This document shows, piece after piece, positions 13,001 through 25,000 of a stretch of DNA of 64,000 nt. Within the stretch, counting starts at the first letter, position 1. Each line of letters opens with the position of its first letter. The position numbers were made by a program, and so were the translations under genes. The DNA is from Corythucha ciliata. Lineage: Eukaryota > Arthropoda > Insecta > Hemiptera > Tingidae. Below the pieces are notes generated by a model. That model was not told the DNA's origin. It saw only the letters and a program-made list of their open reading frames with translations, and did no database searches. The stretch spans positions 47,733,189 to 47,797,188 of the forward strand of contig CM075938.1 in assembly GCA_038030265.1 (NCBI GenBank). The letters are read 5' to 3'.

Positions 13001-16000
13001 CGATTTGCTATAATTATATATATTTTTATTCTTAGGCCATGCCACTCAATCGAACCTAATGATTTTGAGTTTCTCGGGGTATTTAAGGAAACCTCAATTC
13101 ATGTTATGAATTATAAATGATTCCCTCAATAATACAAGTCCACGACCCACGACCCTCTAGCATAGCCTTGAGTGCATGAACACCGTATTCCTTCCAATTA
13201 ACGTAGGTAGGTTGGTGTTTGAAACAAGAGAACAAGACTGCAATCAAGCTCATGGTTTTCCACAAAAGCAGAGTGTGTTGGAGGGGGGGGGAGGTGGATG
13301 GGTTTCAACAGACTAGCCACTAATTACAGGTTAATTTTGAATTTTTCACTGAATAAAATAGCGTTGGAGAATGAGGCAAAGAGGTTGGTGAGCGTACTTT
13401 AGGATCTGTGATGAGCGATTTAGTAATTTAGAGCGGTCTGTTTTCAAGGACAACGAAGGAGAATTATATAGAAAGCAATAACGTAGGTGTTTCCAACATA
13501 GCAGAATAAATGAGTAAGGAAAAGTTAATAATGGAAGAGGGAGAGGGAGAGAGACAAAAAAACCTTAGGATTTCCTTTTGAAGTTCAAAAGTTATTTCCG
13601 AGATTAATGACACTTGAGAGTAACTCGAGGGAATTGAAATGGGTTAAACGATAATAAACCAGCTAACTACTCAACTACACCACTACTTCAACCCAATTTT
13701 CTTAAGTCAAGCTCTCATAGTGAATCTTCCTCCACAAGTTTTCTGAAATCATCGCGCTTTCAAGGTTTTTGTATCTGTTGAACCGCGTAGACCTCACCCC
13801 GAGGAGTTTTGTCAAGTTAAATGAAAATACTGAGCACCTTATATTCGAATAAAAATACTTGAAGGGTCAAAGAGTGGAATTTTTATGACATTGAAAATGG
13901 GCTAACAATCAATTTTTCTTTCTTTCGAAGACGGTGTGTAGTAATAAATTGATATCACTCATTGGCCATTGCCCAGCGCGCTTTCGGGACTGCGGAGCCG
14001 CAAGCCGCCGGCCGGTAGCCTCTGTTGTGGTCAAGGGCGGTAACTTGGGCTTAAAAGGACTCGCCGTTGATATCAACTGATGAGACATCCCCTTTTGATG
14101 CATTTTGATCGGGACCGACTGCCAGGGCCCTGGATAGAATTTCCATGTCCAATACAGCAAAAGTCCCAACCATTGCAAAGGTCTAAGCCACAGCAAAGCC
14201 GTCAACCATAGCAAAGCTCTCGACCACAGGAAAGGTCCAACCAGTCGAACCACAGTAAAGGCCGGACCACAAGCAAGGGTCCAACCACAGGAAGAGTACA
14301 GCCATTGCAAAAGATAAACAAGGAAAATAAGTCCTCTCCCGCTGTTGCTATATTTATTTATTGGACCACAGCTAATCTCCAAACCACATCAGTAAAAGCA
14401 CCAAACCCAAAGAAGACCCAACCATTATTACAAAGCTCCAATCCAACCACAGTAGAGCTCCAACCTCAGTGAAGCTTTCCCTTTTTTTCTCTTTTCTTCC
14501 TTTTCTTGATTTTTGAAATCCGGGCTCCCAAGGAAAACCGGGCCTGGTGATAAGGGACCCACCCAGTGCCTTCCTCTCTCGACAGGACTGCCGACTGCAT
14601 TTTTCAATTGAGTATGGTCTAAGGGACTCATATGGACAGCGTAAAGAAACACAAACAACGTGGCGTTCCTGAACTTTCCGATATAGTTTTATGGTGGGTC
14701 TAAACCTCAAGGTCATGGGGACAAGTTCACGCCCCCACCCCACTCTGGATTTTGCACTGGAAATCACTCGCGCCCCCCCAGGTTAAGAACTACTGATATA
14801 AGCTGTGATATGCTAGTAGTGGTGATCGAAATCACCTTAATATTAACAAATTGGATCGCAAAAGGGTTCCTTCAGACTTACATGCCTACTCGAATACTTT
14901 TCAGGCTATTCACTACTTTTACGTCAAAATATTGGCCCAACGACTAATGAAGAGTACAAAAATTTACGTTAAAAAAAAGCAATGGAGAACTTGCATGACA
15001 CTTATTTTACCTGTTTTTCATGTTCGGTCGAGAGTGGTGCTAAGACAGAACTAAACGGTGAAAACCGCACCGCGATAGGAGCGGGCACTGATTTTTAATT
15101 GATTTTTAAAGTTTTCGTGAGCCATCAGCTGATCGACTTCGTTTGACGTCACTATTTACCGTTCCCCTTCTCAATGATCACCCCTTGACCTATCCCCGCT
15201 ACCTGTTCATGTGCTTTGTACACAAAACACTTACCCCATTTATTCATCAGTGCTACCGTAGTAGAACCTTCCTACCATCCCACCGTTCAAAACTCGTTCA
15301 CTGCTCTCTATTTTGCTCCCGCAAACCTCACATCTACGAACCGTTAGGCCCCGCGCACACTAGGAGAAAAAAGACGCCGACGCGCGCGTCAGCGTCCGAC
15401 TCGTGCATTAAAAACACATAGAACTCTATGGGGTCTTTCACATTGGACGCGTACGCGAGAGTCGTCTCTTCCCCGAGAAAAAAGACGCCGACTCGCGCGT
15501 CGGCGTCTTTTTTCTCCTAGTGTGCGCCGGCCCTTATTCTACGTTTCACCACGCACTATTCAAGAAAGAAAAACTCCATCAAATAAGAACGTGAACAAGA
15601 AAAAACAAAATTCAATCCAAGCCTATATTCACATCCATAGTGCTGATAACTAACTCCTCGTCTTCAAGCAGGCTCGGTTGCCTGTGATAAGCGCGATAAA
15701 AAGAGTAAGTAATGACGTTTTCCCCCACCATTGCAAAATGCTTTACTTTAAAAATTAATTTAAAATATTTCCCGAATGATTTTTTCATTTTTTCCAACTC
15801 TTTCCTCAATAACTTTAACCACTCAAGGCGATGAGCAAATAAAAAAAAAGAGGCAAGTTCTCCATTCCATCTTGTTCAAGTGACGTCCACGTATTTTTCC
15901 AAGTTTTCCAAAATTGATAAACGTGTGTTTCGTGAATCCTCTTTATTTATTTTGTAAAATACATTAAAGACTTCTGCGATGGCTTCCGCTCATTATTGTC

Positions 16001-19000
16001 GGAACGCACTTGGTTTGGTCGCTTGATGGTGCAGGTGGTTTGGTTTGGCATTCATATAAATAAATATAAATGCGGTAAACGTAAAGTAAACTTTCCACTG
16101 ACCTGCAGTAAATTGAATTGGGATACATAATATTTTGAAAGGATGTATTACCCCCTTCCAGCAGCTTTACCACCAATGTATAAAAGATGTGGAGTACGTG
16201 ATCAACATGAGATATATGTTGGGTCTGCCGTAAACCCATCACATTTTTACCCCCCCCCCCACCCTTGTCAGAAATTTGAATTTTGTTTCATGCTAATCAC
16301 TACAACAGTGGCCAGATTTGTTACCATCCATTTATTTTTATCGCTCTCGTGCAAGCAAACGACTCATAGCGTTCTCAATTAGCCTCAGAAATATCAAAAT
16401 CCCTCCTGCACGCTAATTGGAATTTCGTGGGTCGATTTGGGAGAAAAGTATAACGCTGAATTGGCACATGGTCAGAAGGATATCAACGGTAGTTGCAGCC
16501 CGATTGGTGCGTGTGATGGTTTTTAAATAAATTTCAAACTTCTCAAAAGGGGATGGATGGTGCGAGGGGAAATGACGTCAATGTGCAGTTTTGTAGCATT
16601 TGAGGGAACTCTAAAATGCTTTGTTTGCAAAATAACAAGAAAAATTGAACCCCAGAAAACGCGTCTTCCCCCTCTTCCCAATACCATCCATTTCATTAAC
16701 TGCCCTTTGACGTAATCAAACCCCCACTCATAAACTCTATGTCTGCACTGAGTGGAGTCTATGCAACCAAACAAATTTATTCCCTCGAAAAATGAAGCAT
16801 TTTGATAGGTTGCATAGACACCACATAACGAAAACATAGAGCTTGTGAACGGGTACCTACTAATTTGAGTTACCTGGCGGAAACGCCACTTCAAATTTAT
16901 AACAGCCCATAATAGGCAGCTAAAAAGAAGACGCGCTCACGTGCTAATCTTGGGGCAAGTACGCGGCAATAAGTCGTGAAAAATAGCGAAAAAGCGCTAA
17001 TTCATAGCAAACAGCGGGAAAAAATTCACGAATTGGCGTCTAAAAATTGAAAACAACGCTAATTCACGGTCATAATTGAGAAATAGCGGAAATCCACGGC
17101 TATGAAATTGAGAAATAGCAGTGAATAATCGCTCAGCAGGCCCAGCTCGTGAAAACGCCAACTCATGGTTTATCGGGTCAACTTCACGACTAAATAGAGG
17201 AAAATTGGTAATTCGATTCAAAAATTTGAGATACATTTTTAATTGTAGCTAAAAATGAAGAAAAAACCTAATTCGCGGGTCAATTTGAGAAAACCCATTT
17301 AAACGGGGATAAAACCGTGGTAATTTGTAGCTGAAACTATGAAATTTTTAGCGACTAAAATTGACAAAAAGCGCAAATTCACGGCTAAAATTGAAACGGA
17401 AAGCCCAACAGGGCGATAAATATCTTTTTTGATCTCAGGAAATTGGATTTTTTACCGGTTCTACCCCGTGAAATTAGCTCCTGTGAGTGCCAAATCAACA
17501 AAATGTGGGTATTGAAAGGGATAAACCCCGCGAAATTTATGTTTGAAGGCTTAAAAACATCAAATTCTAGCCATCGGCGTAACCAAGACCGTGATAAAGA
17601 AGAAGGTGGCTCAGAAATCAGTTGTCTTCCCGGTTGACTTCTCTAGTTCCCTGATTTACACAGAGAAGGAGCTAATGGATCGTGGAGTGGGGGCCAGGGA
17701 TCAGCGTGTTTGAAACAAGGCGAACTGGCCGCGTGAAACCGCACGACGCCTTTTCGTATATTTGCCTCTTCACGCGAAATCGTGTCCACTGGACGGGCAG
17801 CCTTGCGACGAAACAATTCCAACATCTTTCAACGTTCCAACTTTGATGAATACAAGCTTCATTATCATTGTTTCTTAAGGCTCCCAAAGCGCTGGGGTCA
17901 TGAGGACCCAGAACGCGGACCCCCTTTTTTTAAAACCAGGAACACTGTAATTGGAAGGCTGTGAGGAATGTTGGAGGGGGGGGGGAAGAGACTCAGTATT
18001 CGTCGATGTTGATTTTTTGCACTGGTTAACATCAGTGCAGCAAAGAAACAGACCTTTGATCTCTTTATAAGGGGAGTGAATAGGGTGCTTCAAGTACGAT
18101 TTTTATGCCAATAATGAACAGTTTATCACCCAGTTATACATAAACATTCTCATCAGGAACTGTCTTTCGTGAAATGGTGATATCCTGCGTTCCAAGTTTC
18201 AAAATTATTAATCAACCTAATGCAAACCCTTGCAAAGCCAGGAAGGTGAGAGGTTGGTTTTCAAGGATGGAAAGGGTTAAGAAATGTCATATTTTGTCGT
18301 TATCCTTATAAGTTTGCGTCCTTGATAACATGTTTAAAGTTTAAATGAGAATGTTTGATGTGATGCTGGGAAGGGGGATACTTCCAACTTTTGGAAAATA
18401 TTTGCTCATTATAAATACCGCGTGTTACACGACTTTGTAGGTTCAAAGTAGAATAACGCCAAGGGAAGGGAATAAAGAGCTTTATCCTCCTTGAGACTTT
18501 GTAATCTCTCATAATTAGCACGCGCATTTTTGAAATAAGGACGGCGTGATGAAAGCTGAAGGCACAGCAGAAAGAGCAACAATGGTTTTTGGTGGGATAG
18601 TCATGGGTGCTATATACTATAAGGGTTGAGTGAAAGGGGAGCATCGCTGTAGCGATCCTTTCCATGTCAAATTCACTCCTCAGTCCCCTCCGCACACCAC
18701 TGCAGCCCACTTTAGTCTATTCAACATCGTTTACAACATCCTAGTTGAAGAACAAAAGAGCAGCTCTTAACCTTCTCACTAAGTCACTCACCTTTTCTGT
18801 GCTTTGCATCTCTTTTGAAGCACTTCACCCTTGAACGCTTCGTCATGGGTTCAAGGGCTTGCGAAAACATTCTGAAGAGAATTTAAAAAGGCTGGAGAGA
18901 GCTTGATGTAAAATTGTTGGAGCAAGGTAAAAATTTGAATTAATTCCTATTATTTGAATATTTCAGCAATTAATTCGAGAAAACAAGGGCGGATATGGGA

Positions 19001-22000
19001 ATTTTTCATAGGGGGGGGGGGATCGAAACTTTACCCTCTCAGCCCTCCCCTATTTCTAGAGCGAATTTACTAGTCCTGGAGAAGGGTACTTCAGCTGTTA
19101 CCCTACCCTCCTCTCCATAGATGCGCCTATGTGAGTAATCAACTGTATGAAGTGCCTAGTTATAGTGAACGAAAAAGGTATGGGAAACCCCGAAAGTAAA
19201 ATCAGCAAGTTTTTCGCTATTTTTCTTTTTATACTGCTTTTTTTTTTTATATACTCCGATAATCACGTCGGGATATGAGAGTCACGCTTTTCTCCTTCAC
19301 GTTTGTCACCCACACTCAAGAGCCCAAATTTATTCTCAAGTAAAAAGCATTCACCTCTCTGTTGAGATTTTTCCTCCTAGGCCAAATTAACTTGACAAGA
19401 AGGATATAGCGCAGTCACTACATCAAAAACTGCACACACACACAAAAAAAATCAAAAAATATGATGACAAAAGCAAAATCTTCGGAGGGAAAACAGATTT
19501 TTCTTGAAGTGGTTCGGAAAAAAGCAGGCATGAGGCCAGTGAAAGAGGATAAAGCAATTTGGACTGGGGGAACTTGATAAAGGATGGCTATACGAGTAGA
19601 AAGACATCGTATAACGTACAAAACGTTATATTCCAGGCTCCCCCCCCCCAACAATACCCTCGCAGCTCATCTCACATACAAAATAACCAAAACCTTCACC
19701 CCATCCCCCGAAATTCACCTTGATCGTTTTGTCACTGTCTATCTCGCTTTTTATCACTGATCCCTTTTTTTTATTCATCCCCATTATGTCAATGTTGTGC
19801 AGGAAGAGAGGTTGGTCCTGGTCAAATTCAACTTCTGAAGAGAATCTGAACGTTTTTATTCCCTATTCCCGCGTACAGTTAACTACTGGGCTAAGCTCTT
19901 CAATTTGTTACTCAAGCACATTTCTCATTCTATACATAGGAAAAATCGAATGGGACCCGCACAACCTCCCCCCTCCGAATTCATGAACCGTCATTCAGTC
20001 CTCCCCTATTTAGAGAATATTCAATCAGCTTGGCGCTGTGATAGAAATCTTGGGTTTATTTTTTACATGGTTTGAAAGTGACGGGTCGAAGGGAAGGGAA
20101 GGGTCCTCCAAGCTTTATCTGACATGATAAAGCTGGGTCCAAATCCAAAGCTCTAGTGAAATCGATGAACTGGAGAACGTATGTATTGACCGGACTATTA
20201 AGGGATAATGACGTCGCGCTTAAAAGGCCTCTTGCGCTCATCCATAGGAATTTCACTCCAATCACCCCATTGACATACATCTATATCAATCGTCTTACCC
20301 CACAAGATGGACAGTGAGTTCACTTGGTTGTGTAGTTGCTTTTAGTTTCCACTTTCACGAGGAAGTGGAAAACGAATCGAGAATGGGGAAGGTATGTAAA
20401 TTTGTCCTCCAAAACTAGCAAGTGACACGTTTGCGCTCAAAGTGACGTACTGCATAATCTGTGACCACAGGGGCCATGGCCCACCACCATTTGGAGTAAA
20501 CCCCAAAATTTCAAGCTCACATAATATTCATCTTTAAATGTTGCAATGTCGCAATATCGCGAATTTACAGCCACTCTTCATGTTGCAATTTTGTCAGGAA
20601 AGAGGGTGACTAGTCAGCCCGCGACGCCACACCGCCTCGTCGTCAAGGCCTGAGTTCTGAGCCAACGCCCCGAAACTGTCAATTTCTACCCTCAACTCAA
20701 AATTTTGCTGACATGAAACTTGCATTTTCACGAGAATTAAACTTACAATTTCGCGACAGTAATCTTCGCTCCTAAATTTGGGACCTAAACTTGCAAACTC
20801 AATGCTTGGACGTGAAACGTGCTTGATTAGAGCCAAGAAGCCAGTTGATTAAAATAGATACTGGGAAGTTACTTCCAACTTCACGGATATTTTCCCAAAA
20901 GTGTTAAGAATTTGCGGCTTTTCGTCAGGGCACTACCGTTGCCGGTTCGGGGTCCGTGTTTAAAAAAAAAATCCCCGAAACTTTCAATTTCGTCAAGTTA
21001 AAAACCAGGAACTTGCAATTTACATCAAATAAAGACTGAAAATTAGCAATTTAAAGGATATTTAGACCCAAAAACTTGCAATTTCACTGTTCTTGAAAAG
21101 AACAGTTCTTGGCTTTCTGAGGCTATATTTGCCAGGGCTTGAGCGCAGTCGGGACCCGGCACTCACGGGCTATTGTAAAAATCCCCGGAACTTTCTAATT
21201 CGCAAAAGTAAAACGTGATAAAAGGCAGGAAGCTCCCCATTTTGCTTATATTTTACCTCCAAAATGTTGCCATTTGGCGTAGGGCGTCTCGATCACTAAC
21301 AAAAAACTCCTTAATTGGAAAGTTCCCGGATATTTTGACCCACAGCTTGCTGTTTCGCGGATAATTAGACCAAAACTTTGAATTTCGCAGGCGCATTGGT
21401 GTAATTTTGCAACTCCGTCTAAATTTTAGTCGCGAATGAGCGTTTTTCCTCAATTTCAGCTGTATTGGCACTTGTTCTCAACTTTATCCACGAATAATGA
21501 GCGATTTTAGGAATTTTAGCTCATGAGAGTTGACAATTTTTCACTTTAGCCTAGAATTAGCGCTTTTTCTCTATCTTAGCCGAGAAGCGACTTGGCGAAA
21601 AATTGTCAATTTCTGACAAGAAAAATGGGGGGATTATTCGGGATTTTAGGGGCAAACTGTTCAGTTCTAATGCTAATCAGCCGGTTTTTAAAGGGCGAAT
21701 TGACGATTTCTGAGAGTAGGTGATAGGTTTTTGTAAAACATCTTTATTCGCGCTTTAAAGATCATGCAGCACAAATCTGTAGTCATTTCAGACGCAAATC
21801 GTGGGCAGAACATTGAAGTATATTAGAATCAGTCAAAGTAATGCAGCGATGAGGTTTTTTATTGGATTTCATTGGGAGAAACCCAGTTTTGAGAGGTTGC
21901 CGCTTTTTTTTTGGTTTGTACAAACCAAAAAATGTTTTGAAAATGGCAGATCTGGCTCACTAATATGTCAATTTCTCGGATGTTGTTCAATGAAGCACCT

Positions 22001-25000
22001 ATTTCACGGATTTTTGTTATTGAAAACAAAGTTACAATAGGTAACATATTTATCAGGTAAGATGCCCACCTACAGATCAAGGGCTGGCTACGTCTTTGCG
22101 GAGTGGCCACCAACGACACTTGTAAACTCCAAAAATGAGCGTTTCGCAGGGTCACTGTTTTCAGCAGATTTTTTCGTCATCGATGCTCTTTCCAGAACTT
22201 CAGGGCGGTTGAATGCTAAGCTTAATTTGATGTCGAATTTACAAATTATGGGGGGAGGGGCGCAAAATCTGAATCACTGTGGCATTTGTCAGACGTCCAA
22301 TACTTGGTAATTTTGTATGCCTATAGAATCATTTACGAAGTTCCAGCTGTTGTTGTGAAAGAGCTTATAATTCATCGTCAACATCAATTTTAGTTTAATT
22401 GCTCGCATAATACTTTTTAAGACATTTAATCAAACTTTCGTCCGGCCGTTGCCCACTCTGTATTCTATTGGAGAAAGTATAGCTGAGAGAGGAAGTACGA
22501 GTAAAAAGGTTTTCCCGAGCTTTACTTTCTTAATGAATCCATTTGCCGTTTTATGTCCTGGAAAACTCAGATTATTCCCCGCCCTGTGAGACACAGGTGA
22601 AGAGGTGACAACAAGTCCAAGGATATACGGTTGAGGAAGGAAATGGGAACGGCGAAGGGAAAACAATTAATGAATTCTCACGGGTCTGTGAAATATTTCT
22701 TCTTCCCCCTTGCCCACGGCGACGCCCAGGCAATCGTTCCATCTCTACCGTGCCCTTCCGTTAATTAGGGTGGAATTTGTAACGTTTGAAGACGCCTCTC
22801 TTTCACAATTCCACCAAGAGAAGAAAGTAGTAGGGGGGGGGGGGAGATGAGGAGTTCAAGAGGAAAATGTTCTTCCTTTAATTTAGCCAATTTGTGAGAA
22901 AATGTCGTCTTCATTTAAATTCATGAAGGGCGAGTTTGGAACGCGACTAGACCTGCGCAGAGAGGGTTTGGATATATGGCTTATTTTGTTTTGGGAGAGA
23001 GAGGAATATCAGAGGGAAATTGGTTAGCATACTCGTACGTCACTGCTCTTCGTATAGATGAAATAGATTAATGGTATTATTGACGCCATTTGTTTTATTC
23101 GCGTCCGTTAAAAGAAAATGGTCTGCTTGTTGTTCCAGTAAACCAAAGAATAATAAATTCGGATGATATGGGGGGGGGGGGTGATATTCGCAACTTTTTC
23201 AAACTGATATAACAATGAAAGAGAGTCGGTTTTAATGCGATAGCAAGTTTGAAGGCTTAGAAAGTATCTCCAAGAATGACTCTGGAAATAAATTAAGTGG
23301 CAAAACTTTCCCATTGGCTCTATTGGATTTTAAAAAAGTGTATTTTAAGATAATAAAATAATGGCAAGTTTTAGGGAGGAAGAGGTGTTAAAAAGTGCTG
23401 ATGGGAGGAGGAAAATGTAAATTATTTTATCCCTGCGACTCAGCGCCCGCTCAAAGTCGTTTATCTTACTTTATTCTAAGTGTGCTCAAACTGGAGAAAA
23501 CTAAAAAGAATCTAAGCCTCACCCTATTCATTCCTGCAAAGATACTCATTCAGGATAAAAGAAGATGTCGTTTCCTTTCTGGCGAAGACAGCTATAAATC
23601 TCTGTTTCTATTTTTCGAATAACCAAACTCACATTAGACCTCTATAAGCGAATTGACGTCTCTTACTATGCTGTTCCAGTCGTGCCAACTGTGGGCTCCG
23701 CGGGAACAGTACTACTCCCGTCGAGTTGTTGCGGCGAGCCACCTGGAACGCTGGTCGCTGCCGCTCTCCGCAATTTCCATTACGCCATGTCGACGTCAAC
23801 GACGACGACGACAACGACACTGGCATCATTCGTCGAGGAAGAAGAGGCTGCGGCGGCCGCCGCCGCTTCTGCAGCGTCCTCGTCAGGAGACTCGTCGCTG
23901 GCGACGGGCGGACTCGTCGGCTCTCGCCCTTCACCACCACGCTCATCGGCCAACTACCCTCTGGGTGGTGGCACTCGCTCGCGTCCTCGATGCACGACAG
24001 GAGGGCTCGCTCATGCCAATACGTGCCATCGAATCCTTCTCGATTGGCTTAATTCCACCGCTCACATTTTATTCGTCTTGGGCTACTGCGTTATCGCGTT
24101 TATCAAACTTTGTTTCCTTGGCATTCTTAGGTAAGTGAGCAAAGTTTTAGATAGCACTGTAGCAAATACACACTGTAAACAAACCACTGAGTACCCATAC
24201 ATCCATTTTTAAATATGTCCGCCGTTTCAATTATTCATAAATCCAATTTGATTGACTCATAAAAGTATGCACAACCTCATAGGTAAGGGAATGAAACACA
24301 TCTATTTCCCACAATGCACACATCTCTGTGACATTTTTGATAGGTACTATTTTAGGTTAATTCAGAAATTTTTTAGTATTTTTTTTTCGTTTGTTTTAAA
24401 TAGGATATGGTAGAAAAATAAAAACTGAAATATTTATCTCTTCGAGTTCATTCAGTTGGAATATATTTGCGCTTTAAGTCGTAATGAACTCGGAGTGTGT
24501 CGCATTTATATGATTAGAGGGTTTCAGAGCTCGAGGTGCTTTTAAAACAAGGGAAAGGTCAAATGAATATGGAAATGATTTTCAATCAAAATCAGAGGTA
24601 CATAACCAGACCACCAGAGGTAGCATAAAACCAGAGAGACATTTTTTTCTCAGCGCATTGAAGCATAACCCTCTAAAAATGACCTCATGTAGCCACTTGA
24701 CTTATTTTCCGTCTCCCTCCCTTCGTTTTTGCTTCACAGTTGTACCCAAGGTGACTAAACTTTACTATAGGTGACGCAGATTTCCCAAAACTGGTGGAGA
24801 CTGACGTCACCAGCAGTCCTTTGCTCTCGATTGTTCACCCTAGAAGAGCAGCAGAGCAAGTTAATTTTGAAATTGAAGTTTATGATTTCTCAAAAAACAC
24901 AACCCAATGACAATTAATAATGTACTGGGTCCAGCGCAAAGGCGGTTGGGACTGCTCGTGACGTAGGTAAAGGACAGTAATGGCCGAAGATCTGCGGCAC

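Larger units (their letters stand above)
1716..23679 (+). other. Tetraspanin intron 3, about 22 kb
   Basis: The donor is CCG|gtaagt and the acceptor is gttccag. The phase matches exactly and the CCG-to-PxSCC spacing is normal, so no missing exon is required. The intron is filled with MITEs, tandem repeats and unrecognised AT-rich DNA. No convincing nested gene was found on either strand. Confidence 0.85.

Noticed and set aside
13909..14382. Minus-strand open frame of 157 codons rich in LLWL
   Set aside because: It is the translation of a short tandem repeat (accacagnaaagctc) and has no family motif or splice structure.
23653..24138. Other open frames across tetraspanin exon 4, including an Arg-rich plus frame and a minus frame
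   Set aside because: They are shadows of a GC-rich coding exon. Only the frame with PSSCC and TM4 joins exons 3 and 5 in phase.
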